A DNA stretch of 8,056 nucleotides from CAYTLQ01 sp964438715 (GTDB lineage: Bacteria; Bacteroidota; Ignavibacteria; Ignavibacteriales; Ignavibacteriaceae): the NCBI GenBank assembly GCA_964438715.1, contig CAYTLQ010000321.1, positions 1 through 8,056 of the forward strand. Direction: 5' to 3'. Position 1 is the first letter of the stretch. Each line of letters starts with the position of its first letter. The translations under genes and the position numbers were made by a program. The notes below the pieces were generated by a model, which saw nothing but the letters and a program-made list of their open reading frames with translations, was not told the origin of the DNA and did no database searches. Below are positions 1 through 7,369 of the stretch, in pieces.

Positions 1-177
1 TTTGTGATAAATGCGAAAAACCCTTTAAGAGGGAATAAATAAACGGGGATTGGAAAATGAGATGATGAAAAGAGGTGTGACCCAATACGATATAAAAATC
101 TTTTGGTTATTTTCAGGAGCAAGACTTATATATTGTATTTGTCCAGTCCGCTTATCACAACGGATAATTGTACCATA
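1..177 (-). pseudogene. Decayed in-frame continuation of the BNR/VPS10-type repeat protein
   Basis: Reading on past the TAG at 178-180 in the same frame gives sequence that still looks like this family: YGTIIRCDKRTGQIQ, then WVTPLF, SNPRLFIPS, a second stop (TAA, 25-27), and RVFR near the edge. From memory, family members read roughly SQYGxxxRYDKxTGE, then WxxPLxISPHxPxRLYxxxQRVFRS at this point. No insertion or deletion is needed; differences from the remembered consensus can be explained mostly by single-base changes, including probable Gln-to-stop (CAG to TAG) and Gln- or Lys-to-stop. I therefore read it as the non-translated remnant of a longer gene that runs off the left edge. Full-length relatives are typically about twice the size of the 464-residue piece. 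A poorly assembled contig end would look the same. Confidence 0.7.
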
Positions 178-1572
178 CTACGAGGCAGAATGAATGATAT
201 GATGATACTTCAGGTGAATTGACTGAAAAAAACGATCGCCACCGAGAGTCATAAACCAGTCACTATTAACAATACCATCGGCGCTTAGTGTGCGTGAAGG
301 ACCTCCCATACTCTGATTATCTTGTGTTCCGCCAAAAACATTATAAAATGGAAATTCGTTATCAACATTTACACGGTAGAACTGAGTGATAGGAAGGTTG
401 GCTTTAAAGTGCCATGCCTGTCCGCCATCAAATGACTCATAAATACCGCCATCACCCCCAATGAGAAAATGCTGTGTGTCACTTGGATCAATCCAAAAAG
501 CATGATCATCAACATGTCTGTCGTTAATACCCAACGGACGCCAGGTTTTTCCGCCATCAATAGTAACTTTGGATACAACATCCATCAGATAAACTTTATT
601 GACATCTTTCGGATCTGCATATATCTCATTGAAATACTGTCCGCTGGAGTATGTGTCGCTCATTTTTACCCAGGATGCACCACGATTAGTGGAGCGGAAA
701 AAACCACCCTGTTTTTCGGCAGCCTCTAATGAAAGATAAATAACATCGGGATTAACCGGCGATACTGCCAATCCCGAGCCTCCAAGATGAACGCCCGGCA
801 ATCCCTTCATAATTTTTTCCCATGTAGCGCCTGCATCAGTTGAACGGTACACAGCTGTTTCAGGACCACCGCCGATTTTTGTAAAAATATGGCGGCGGCG
901 CTGTTCTGAAGTAGCATATAATATATCCGGATTTCGAAAATCATAAGCAATATTGTTTACGCCTGTATGCTCACTAATGTGAAGAACTTTATTCCAGGTT
1001 TTACCTCCGTCGGTAGTTTTATATAAACCGCGATCTCCTCCCGGTCCCCAAACAGAGCCTTCAGCGGCAACATAAACGACATTAGAATTCCGAGGGTCAA
1101 TCATAATTCCCCCTATTTGTCGGGATTCCGTTAACCCCATATTATACCACGAAGAACCGCCATCTGTGGATTTATAAACTCCATTTCCATACCCAAGGGC
1201 TCTCTGGTGATTATTCTCCCCGGTACCAAGCCATACTGTGTGAGGATTATTTGGATCAATTACAACAACTCCCATTGAATATGCTCTAATGGTATCGGCT
1301 ATTGCTTGCCATGTAGTGCCTGCATTTGTGGTTTTCCATAAGCCGCCACTGGCAGTAGCTACATAATATTCACTATGATTTTGTGGATTAACGGCAAAAT
1401 CTGCTATTCTGCCTGAGTTCCAGGCAGGTCCAATGCCTCTGAACTTTAATCCGCTGAAGGTGGATGAAACTAATTTATCTTTTTTTTCTTTATCGTCCTG
1501 AGCAAGATTGAAGCCGGACATAATTAAAAGAAGAGCGAGCAATTGCAATATGCTCCTGTGTACGAGTGTCAT
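178..1572 (-). CDS. Exported BNR/Asp-box (VPS10/sortilin-like) beta-propeller protein, prematurely truncated
   Basis: The 464-residue product starts with a signal peptide: basic residue near the start, hydrophobic stretch at about 8-21, and likely cleavage after A24 (FNLA|QDD). There is no lipobox cysteine. Seven Asp-box motifs of the S/T-x-D/N-x-G-x-x-W kind follow, ending at about residues 88, 142, 193, 251, 301, 344 and 387 (for example LYKTTDGGKTW at 183-193). They mark the blades of a secreted propeller of the WD40/YVTN/BNR-like family. These proteins are abundant in Bacteroidota and Acidobacteria; their substrate is generally unknown, and some are named glycosyl hydrolases without proof. 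Conserved family sequence runs to about residue 447 (MTLGGDR). The last 17 residues then fit poorly, and a TAG ends the frame where homologues continue. GGAG at 1578-1581, five bases before the ATG, supports the start. The product probably lacks its C-terminal half, so this is likely a pseudogene. Confidence 0.85.
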   Translation of the reverse strand: MTLVHRSILQLLALLLIMSGFNLAQDDKEKKDKLVSSTFSGLKFRGIGPAWNSGRIADFAVNPQNHSEYYVATASGGLWKTTNAGTTWQAIADTIRAYSMGVVVIDPNNPHTVWLGTGENNHQRALGYGNGVYKSTDGGSSWYNMGLTESRQIGGIMIDPRNSNVVYVAAEGSVWGPGGDRGLYKTTDGGKTWNKVLHISEHTGVNNIAYDFRNPDILYATSEQRRRHIFTKIGGGPETAVYRSTDAGATWEKIMKGLPGVHLGGSGLAVSPVNPDVIYLSLEAAEKQGGFFRSTNRGASWVKMSDTYSSGQYFNEIYADPKDVNKVYLMDVVSKVTIDGGKTWRPLGINDRHVDDHAFWIDPSDTQHFLIGGDGGIYESFDGGQAWHFKANLPITQFYRVNVDNEFPFYNVFGGTQDNQSMGGPSRTLSADGIVNSDWFMTLGGDRFFQSIHLKYHHIIHSAS

Positions 1573-1615
1573 AAAGTCTCCGGTTTGGTGATTTTACAGA
1601 AGTTAGTTGTAAAAT

Positions 1616-1644
1616 ATAATAAGTAAGCCGTTTCATTCAGTAAA
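1616..1644 (-). promoter_or_regulatory. Candidate sigma70-like promoter for the BNR-repeat gene
   Basis: On the minus strand there is TTTACT at 1644-1639, a 17-base spacer, and TATTAT at 1621-1616. These match TTGACA at 4/6 and TATAAT at 5/6. The predicted transcript would start near 1609 and leave a leader of about 37 bases with the GGAG ribosome site. The region is AT-rich, so a match of this quality can occur by chance, and Bacteroidota sigma factors may use other elements. Confidence 0.35.
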
Positions 1645-1752
1645 AAATTATGCAAGAAATTACTGATACAGTTTTACTATCTCAAAATAAATATGACAGG
1701 CGGACGGTGCTAATGAAGAAAATTAAGCAACTGTTTCATCCTTAAAGAGAAG

Positions 1753-1764
1753 AAAACCGGTTTT
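1753..1764. repeat. 12-bp perfect palindrome in the divergent intergenic region
   Basis: The palindrome is AAAACCGGTTTT. It lies about 33 bases upstream of the possible -10 element of the rightward genes, which is a reasonable place for a dimeric regulator to bind. It has no loop, so it is better read as a DNA site than as an RNA hairpin. Only one copy is seen in the window, and an AT-rich palindrome of this size may be chance. Confidence 0.25.
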
Positions 1765-1796
1765 TTCTTTCAGGTCAAAAAAGAATAATATTGTAG

Positions 1797-1802
1797 TATA
1801 AG
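1797..1802 (+). promoter_or_regulatory. Possible -10 element for the M24 peptidase operon
   Basis: TATAAG matches TATAAT at 5/6 and lies about 30 bases before the peptidase ATG, a sensible distance. No convincing -35 hexamer lies 16-18 bases upstream (GTCAAA at 1774-1779 is poor), so this is only a weak call. A promoter somewhere in 1573-1831 is expected, because the peptidase is the first gene of the rightward run. Confidence 0.2.
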
Positions 1803-1831
1803 TTTTTCATATTCACCCGAAAGGCACACAA

Positions 1832-3025
1832 ATGAGTAAAGCGCTCGTTAAAGAAAAAATTGAACAGGCAGTAAAAATATTAAATGAAAAAAACATCGAT
1901 CTCTGGCTTATTTTCGTTCGCGAAAGCTCTGTGACACGGGATCCGAGCATGGAAATGGTTGTTGGGACAAACGCCACATGGCAGTCAGCATTTTGCATCA
2001 ATGCAAATGGCGATACTACTGCAATTGTCGGTTCCCTTGAAGTGCCAAATATGAATGTAACGGGTACTTATAAAAATGTTATAGGCTACCTTAAATCGGT
2101 GTCGGAACCTCTGAGGGAATATCTTGTGAAACACGATCCGAAAAAGATAGCAATTAATTACTCCGTGAATTCAAATCTTGCTGACGGTCTTACTCATGGA
2201 ATGTATATTATCCTTAACAAAATCCTTGAGGGAACCCCGTACGCCGACCGCTTAATATCATCCGAAGATATTATCGCTTCGCTTCGTGGAAGAAAGTCAA
2301 CTGCTGAAATCAATAACATGAAAGAAGCTATTAAAGAAACTCTGAAAATATATGATGAAACTACTCCTTTCATTAAGGCCGGAAAAACGGAAAAAGAAAT
2401 TGCAGAGTTTATTCTGAGCAAAGTAAAAGCTTTAGGAAGAGAATTAGCATGGGATGAAGAGCATTGTCCCTCTGTTTTCACAGGTCCGGAAACAGCAGGA
2501 GCTCATTCAGGTCCGACTGATAGAAAAATAGAGAAGGGACATATTCTTAATATGGACTTCGGAATTAAATATAATGGCTATTGTTCCGATTTACAGCGAA
2601 CATGGTACATTCTTAAGGATGATGAAGACGATGCTCCTGAAGATGTAAAAAAAGGTTTTCGGGTTATTCAGGAATCAATAAAAAAGGCGGCCGATTTTCT
2701 CCGACCCGGCGTTATGGGTTGCGAGGTAGATGATCAGGCCAGAAACCACATTATTGCAAACGGATATGCTGAGTATCAGCACGGATTGGGGCATCAGGTT
2801 GGCAGGGCGGCTCATGATGGAGGCGCAGGACTTTTCCCTCGCTGGGAAAGATACGGTAACCTACCTTACCTCCCTATTGAGGAAGGTCAGGTTTTTACCA
2901 TTGAGCCACGACTACTTGTAGAAGGAAAGGGCATTGTTACAATTGAGGAAATGGTTCAGGTTACTAAAGATGGATGCGAATATCTCTCTGAGCCGCAAAA
3001 AGAGTTATATCTCGTTCGTTCGTAA
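1832..3025 (+). CDS. M24 family metallopeptidase (Xaa-Pro aminopeptidase type)
   Basis: This 397-residue protein probably removes N-terminal residues next to proline from peptides, in the cytoplasm (no signal peptide). Residues 1 to about 160 look like a creatinase/prolidase N-terminal domain, and about 165-390 form the pita-bread M24 domain. The five expected dinuclear-metal ligands are visible: D242 (NMDFG), D253 (YCSD), H321 (HGLGH), E358 (TIEPR) and E372 (VTIEE). H225, H317 and H328 match the catalytic histidines. The D-D spacing (11), His-to-D spacing (17) and H-H spacings (4 and 7) equal those of E. coli PepP. Overall length is typical. AAAGG at 1820-1824, seven bases before the ATG, supports the start. 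It leads the three-gene rightward run. The next gene begins 27 bases downstream in the same frame. Exact specificity (aminopeptidase, prolidase or another M24 activity) cannot be told from sequence. Confidence 0.92.
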   Translation: MSKALVKEKIEQAVKILNEKNIDLWLIFVRESSVTRDPSMEMVVGTNATWQSAFCINANGDTTAIVGSLEVPNMNVTGTYKNVIGYLKSVSEPLREYLVKHDPKKIAINYSVNSNLADGLTHGMYIILNKILEGTPYADRLISSEDIIASLRGRKSTAEINNMKEAIKETLKIYDETTPFIKAGKTEKEIAEFILSKVKALGRELAWDEEHCPSVFTGPETAGAHSGPTDRKIEKGHILNMDFGIKYNGYCSDLQRTWYILKDDEDDAPEDVKKGFRVIQESIKKAADFLRPGVMGCEVDDQARNHIIANGYAEYQHGLGHQVGRAAHDGGAGLFPRWERYGNLPYLPIEEGQVFTIEPRLLVEGKGIVTIEEMVQVTKDGCEYLSEPQKELYLVRS

Positions 3026-3052
3026 AAAATTCATTTTTCACGGGAACAAAAC

Positions 3053-5074
3053 ATGATAAAATTTTTACTTGTACTTTTAATGTTTATAGGTTTTCCAGCA
3101 ATGCATGCACAGAATACTCTTAATCTTATGCCTGTCCCAAAAAAAATGGAAGTGGGAACAGGTAAATTCCGGCTCGATACAGCCTTTACGATTAGTGTTC
3201 GGGCGCCGGAAGATGGGAGGGCATGGAAAGCTGCGAACCGCTTTCTGAGAAGGCTTTCCGATCGCACGGGATTGTTTTTTAAACAGGATATTATTACCCC
3301 AAAATCTTCTGCGTTAGGAGCACACTGTGAATTCGTTTGCAATCAAACTGCAGAGCTGAAACCGGGAAGTAATGAAAGTTATACTCTCAGAATTGTTAAA
3401 TCAGGAATTACATTACACGCTCCTACCGATTTTGGCATTCTTCGTGGTATGGAAACAATCCTTCAGCTAATAAGTGCTGATGACCAGGGGTTTTATCTTC
3501 CCGAAATAACCATAGAAGATGAACCGCGTTTTACCTGGCGTGGATTAATGATGGATGTCAGCAGACATTTTATGCCCGTTGATGTAATTAAAAGGAACCT
3601 CGATGGAATGGCCGCAGTGAAAATGAATGTATTCCATTGGCACTTAAGCGATGACCAGGGTTTTAGGGTAGAGTGTAAAACATTTCCTAAATTGCATCTA
3701 TTGGCTTCTGATGGTTTCTATTATACTCAAGAACAAATTCGTGATGTTATTCAATATGCTGATGAGAGAGGAATTCGGGTTGTACCGGAGTTCGACATTC
3801 CCGGTCATTCAACCAGTTGGTTAACTGCCTACCCCGAACTTGCGAGCGCACCGGGTCCCTACTCAATAGAGCGTAACTGGGGTGTGTTTGACCCTACCTT
3901 TGATCCTACTAAAGAAGAAACATATAATTTTTTCAATGATTTCTTTAAAGAAATATGCTCACTGTTTCCCGATGCGTATGTTCATATCGGCGGAGATGAA
4001 AATAATGGTAAACAATGGAATGAAAATTCTCAAATTCAGAGATTCATGAAGGAAAACAACATTGCCGATAATCATGCACTACAGGCATATTTTAACAAGC
4101 GCATTCTGCAGATATTAACCCGATATAATAAACAAATGCTGGGATGGGATGAAATATTACACGAAGACATGCCAAAAAGTATTATGATTCAATCGTGGCG
4201 AGGCGTAGGATACCTTGAAAAATCTGCAAAGCTTGGATTTTCAGGAATACTTTCTAATGGGTATTACATCGATTTGATTCATCCGGCTTCAGATCATTAT
4301 CTTGTTGATCCTCTGCCTGATACATTGAATCTCAATGAAGAACAGAAGGCGCGTATTTTGGGAGGAGAGGCAACAATGTGGGCGGAATTAGTAACCAGCG
4401 AAACTGTTGATTCCCGAATCTGGCCAAGAACAGCGGCTATTGCTGAGCGGTTCTGGTCACCTTCAACCGTTCGGGATGTTGACGATATGTATCGCCGACT
4501 TTCGATTATAGAACAACAACTCGAAGAACATGGTCTTCTACATTGTAAAAATTACGAGATGATGTTGCGTCGCTTAACTCTCAATAATGATATCACTCCG
4601 TTAAAAATTCTTGTTGATGTGCTTGAACCGGTAAAAGGGTACACCAGACATAATCAAGGAGTTAAATACACTTCATTTTCTCCTTATACACGAATTGTTG
4701 ATGCGGCAAGACCAGATGCAAATGCAAAAAGAGTTTTCTCATCTCTTATAGAGAAATATATCAGTGGCGATGCATCTGCGAAATCCGAATTGACTGCATA
4801 TCTGATAGCATTGAAGGAAAATTATAACGCGCTACAGCCATTGTTCAGGCTTGCACCTGCAATCAGAGAAATTGAACCGATGGCGCAAAACCTCAAGGGA
4901 ATCAGCGATGTGAGCCTCCGTCTGATGGCAATGAAGGAGAACAAAATCAGACCTGATTCGGAAGTTATTAAAGATGCTGAAAAATATTTTTCGGAATTGA
5001 AAAAGCCTTATGGACAAGTTGAATGCGCCCTCATTAAGGGATTTGATAAATTACTCAAATACACATTGAAATGA
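3053..5074 (+). CDS. Exported beta-N-acetylhexosaminidase, glycoside hydrolase family 20
   Basis: The 673-residue enzyme should release terminal N-acetylglucosamine or N-acetylgalactosamine from chitin oligomers, glycans or peptidoglycan fragments, by substrate-assisted catalysis. It has a signal peptide (K3, hydrophobic 4-15, cleavage probably after A19, MHA|Q) without a lipobox, so it is likely periplasmic or secreted. Residues about 22-155 resemble the GH20b N-terminal domain, and about 158-485 form the catalytic barrel. The hallmark HIGGDE at 311-316 supplies D315 (orients the 2-acetamido group) and E316 (acid/base). Other pocket residues fit: R163 in TWRG, HWHLSDDQGFR at 195-205, W382, W443-E445 in MWAE, and W457. 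From about 490 to the end lies a helix-rich tail of unclear role. The start is preceded by a weak GGGA. It lies 27 bases after the peptidase and 7 before the radical SAM gene, consistent with one transcript. Confidence 0.95.
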   Translation: MIKFLLVLLMFIGFPAMHAQNTLNLMPVPKKMEVGTGKFRLDTAFTISVRAPEDGRAWKAANRFLRRLSDRTGLFFKQDIITPKSSALGAHCEFVCNQTAELKPGSNESYTLRIVKSGITLHAPTDFGILRGMETILQLISADDQGFYLPEITIEDEPRFTWRGLMMDVSRHFMPVDVIKRNLDGMAAVKMNVFHWHLSDDQGFRVECKTFPKLHLLASDGFYYTQEQIRDVIQYADERGIRVVPEFDIPGHSTSWLTAYPELASAPGPYSIERNWGVFDPTFDPTKEETYNFFNDFFKEICSLFPDAYVHIGGDENNGKQWNENSQIQRFMKENNIADNHALQAYFNKRILQILTRYNKQMLGWDEILHEDMPKSIMIQSWRGVGYLEKSAKLGFSGILSNGYYIDLIHPASDHYLVDPLPDTLNLNEEQKARILGGEATMWAELVTSETVDSRIWPRTAAIAERFWSPSTVRDVDDMYRRLSIIEQQLEEHGLLHCKNYEMMLRRLTLNNDITPLKILVDVLEPVKGYTRHNQGVKYTSFSPYTRIVDAARPDANAKRVFSSLIEKYISGDASAKSELTAYLIALKENYNALQPLFRLAPAIREIEPMAQNLKGISDVSLRLMAMKENKIRPDSEVIKDAEKYFSELKKPYGQVECALIKGFDKLLKYTLK

Positions 5075-5081
5075 ATTCGTT

Positions 5082-6104
5082 ATGCCGGACAGCACTCTTT
5101 ATGAAGCAAAGTGGTGGGAATACGACAGTACAGGAAAAATACTTTGTACATTGTGTCCCCGCTATTGTACCATTGGAGAAGGTCAGCAGGGGTTTTGTTA
5201 TATCAGGCAAAATATAAATGGCAAATTGTATTCCCTTGGATACGGCAGACCGACGGGCTTTGCTATCGATCCGATTGAAAAAAAGCCTTTAAATCACTTT
5301 TTGCCCGGAACTCAAATACTGAGTTTTGGAACAGCCGGCTGTAATCTTGGTTGTAAATTTTGTCAAAACTGGTCGATGAGTAAAGCCCGTATAGACGACC
5401 TAAATGCTTTAAACTTTTCTCCGTCCGATGTAGTGGCTCTTGCTCTTAAATATAATGTGCCATCAATAGCCTATACATATAATGATCCGGTAATATTTGG
5501 TGAATATGTTATCGATATTTCCCGATTGGCACGGGAAAGAAACATTAAAAATGTTCTTGTAACAGCAGGGTACATTGATAAAAACGCAAGGGCTGAAGTC
5601 TTCCGTTATGCTGATGCTGCGAATGTTGATTTAAAGGCATTTACCGAGAGGTTTTACCATAAGATAACATTTTCACATATTCAGGATGTATTAGATACTC
5701 TGTTATGGCTTAAGAATGAAACTGATATTTGGTTTGAGATAACTACTCTTCTTATACCGGGAGAAAATGACAACCCCGACGAGATCGGCCAACTCTCACG
5801 GTGGGTGAAAGAGAACTTAGGTCATCTGGTACCATTACATTTTACTGCATTTCATCCGGACTTTAAAATGACCAACAAGCCCCGAACTCCACTTTCTACA
5901 CTTCTGCAGGCAAAAAAAATTGCAGAGGCAGAAGGAATTGCTCACTGCTATGTAGGTAATGTTCACCATGAAACTGCACAGAATACATATTGCGCCTCAT
6001 GCCGTAAACTGCTTATTCAGAGGGACTGGCACCATGTGAAGCTCAATAAAATTGTGAATGGTTACTGCTATTCCTGTGGAGAAAAAGTAGCGGGGGTATT
6101 CTGA
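5082..6104 (+). CDS. amrS: AmmeMemoRadiSam system radical SAM enzyme
   Basis: This 340-residue protein carries the radical SAM cluster motif C87-x3-C91-x2-C94 (GCNLGCKFCQNW), which binds the 4Fe-4S cluster that cleaves S-adenosylmethionine. It matches the AmrS family (related to pyruvate formate-lyase activating enzymes) along its length. Shared features are the N-terminal LCPRYC region with C22, C25, C29 and C39, the DPIEKKPLNHFLPG block at 63-76, YTYNDP at 131-136, and a C-terminal zinc-ribbon-like pair C304-x2-C307 and C329-x2-C332 ending in AGVF. The family is defined by co-occurrence with AMMECR1 (AmrA) and Memo (AmrB) proteins; its reaction is not known to me, and neither partner is here. 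The gene starts 7 bases after the hexosaminidase stop with no clear Shine-Dalgarno sequence, suggesting translational coupling. The ATG is supported by the family-like AKWWE sequence soon after it. Its 3' end overlaps the convergent kinase gene by 37 bases. Confidence 0.9.
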   Translation: MPDSTLYEAKWWEYDSTGKILCTLCPRYCTIGEGQQGFCYIRQNINGKLYSLGYGRPTGFAIDPIEKKPLNHFLPGTQILSFGTAGCNLGCKFCQNWSMSKARIDDLNALNFSPSDVVALALKYNVPSIAYTYNDPVIFGEYVIDISRLARERNIKNVLVTAGYIDKNARAEVFRYADAANVDLKAFTERFYHKITFSHIQDVLDTLLWLKNETDIWFEITTLLIPGENDNPDEIGQLSRWVKENLGHLVPLHFTAFHPDFKMTNKPRTPLSTLLQAKKIAEAEGIAHCYVGNVHHETAQNTYCASCRKLLIQRDWHHVKLNKIVNGYCYSCGEKVAGVF

Positions 6105-7369
6105 TTTTCAGTTAGGGAATTTTTCGGAAGACAAATGGTAAACTCGGTGCCTTTTCCTAATTCACTTTCTACATGAATAGTACCATTTAATTTTTCAATA
6201 AGCGTCTTCACTATAGTTAATCCTAATCCGGTTGAACTCTCATTTGCAGTAGGCCTCGCGCTTAGTTTCTGAAACTTTAAAAACATTTTTTTCTTATCTT
6301 CTTCTGAAAATCCCTGTCCCTGATCAATTACTGCAAAGCAAACCGATATTCCGCAATCTGTAACCTTAAGTTTCACCTCTTTGTTCAAGTATGAAAATTT
6401 TATAGCATTTGAAAGAAGATTATCAAAAATTCGTTGCAGAATTATCGGGTCGGCTTCCATAATAATTTCTTCCTGCGGAGGCTCAAAGGTAATTGTGATA
6501 TTTTTCTTCTGGCCAATTTTTATATACGAAGGAAGGAATGCTTCAAAAAATTCAGTAATATTTATTAATTCCTTTTTGGGCTGAAATTTTCCTGCTTCTA
6601 TCTGATTGATTTCAGCAATGTCCTGAATAATGCGAAGGGAATTATTTGCAATATTTTTCAGAAACCCTAAGAATTTTTGTTGATCTTTATTTAATTCGCC
6701 ATCCATCTCAATAATTTCTGCCAAACTGAGAATTGAACCCAGAGGATTTCTTAAATCATGAGCAAGTATCCCCATAAGATTATCTTTCTCTGTAATCATA
6801 GCAGAGAGTTGAATGTTCTTTGTATTGAGTAAAGTATTTTTTTCTTCCAGATGAGAGTTGCTCTCCTTTAATCGCTCGTTTACTTCTGTAACCTCCCTGC
6901 TTTTCTCTCTCAGTAACCTGTTGATATATTCTTTTTCCTTGTTGTCCTCCCTTAGTTTGATAAGCACCAATCCCAATACAACAATCAGGATACTTGCCAA
7001 AACAATAAACAAATTTTGTTGCTCAAGTTTCTCTTTTGTCTGTTGCTGATCACGAAGCACTCGTTGAAAGCGTTCTTCTTCCGATTCAATTCTGCTTTTA
7101 AAGGCTATCCGTAATAATTCGCGTGATTTCGATTCGTTCAAAAATGAGTTCAATGCTGAGGAATGTATCTTAAGATGCCTGAATGCTTCTGATAAATTCC
7201 CTTCCAGCTCATATGCTTCTGAAAGCAATAAAGCAATTTTATGGGTCAATTCCAGCGCTCGTATTTTCTGCGCAAATTTCAATCCTTCAGTTAATTCGGT
7301 CTTTGCCGGAGTTATCTGCCGCTGTGTAAAATATATCTTTCCTTTATTATATTTTACAATGGCAATTCC
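6068..7369 (-). CDS. C-terminal part of an interrupted TPR sensor histidine kinase: last TPRs, membrane helix, kinase core
   Basis: This open frame directly follows, in the same frame, the TAA at 7370-7372. The earliest usual initiation codon is TTG at 7282-7280, giving 404 residues, but it has no properly spaced ribosome site; the first ATG lies only at 6799. Bases 7369-7283 already encode TPR sequence (N-x-G-x-I-Y), so I treat the piece as the rear of one protein. With the TTG as residue 1: TPR and helical region to about 85, one membrane helix at 91-110, coiled coil to about 165, HisKA with the phospho-acceptor H175 in LAHDLRNP, then the ATPase domain with N-box N288/N292, G1 DQGQGF at 320-325, F-box near 334-338 and G2 TGLGL at 351-355. 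All catalytic boxes are intact. There is no receiver domain and no response regulator gene nearby. Without the upstream half and its signal peptide, correct membrane insertion and sensing are doubtful. It ends with TAG inside the convergent radical SAM gene. Confidence 0.85.
   Translation of the reverse strand, partial: GIAIVKYNKGKIYFTQRQITPAKTELTEGLKFAQKIRALELTHKIALLLSEAYELEGNLSEAFRHLKIHSSALNSFLNESKSRELLRIAFKSRIESEEERFQRVLRDQQQTKEKLEQQNLFIVLASILIVVLGLVLIKLREDNKEKEYINRLLREKSREVTEVNERLKESNSHLEEKNTLLNTKNIQLSAMITEKDNLMGILAHDLRNPLGSILSLAEIIEMDGELNKDQQKFLGFLKNIANNSLRIIQDIAEINQIEAGKFQPKKELINITEFFEAFLPSYIKIGQKKNITITFEPPQEEIIMEADPIILQRIFDNLLSNAIKFSYLNKEVKLKVTDCGISVCFAVIDQGQGFSEEDKKKMFLKFQKLSARPTANESSTGLGLTIVKTLIEKLNGTIHVESELGKGTEFTICLPKNSLTENQNTPATFSPQE

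Noticed and set aside
469..729. Open frame of 86 codons on the plus strand opposite the BNR-repeat gene
   Set aside because: It lies fully inside a clear protein family match on the other strand, has no ribosome site and resembles nothing I know. The same holds for short frames opposite the peptidase, the hexosaminidase and the kinase.
1747..1770. Rho-independent terminator around the AAAACCGGTTTT palindrome followed by T residues
   Set aside because: The stem would be only four A-T pairs around a CCGG loop, extended by wobble and mismatches. It also lies between divergent gene starts, where no terminator is needed.
3053..3112. Hexosaminidase as a lipoprotein
   Set aside because: There is no cysteine at the end of the signal peptide; the sequence reads MHAQN, a signal peptidase I type site.
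6758..6799. Separate soluble kinase translated from the first ATG (6799) after the split
   Set aside because: That ATG falls just before the HisKA helix and would give a neat core, but no Shine-Dalgarno sequence precedes it and the reading frame upstream is clearly coding.
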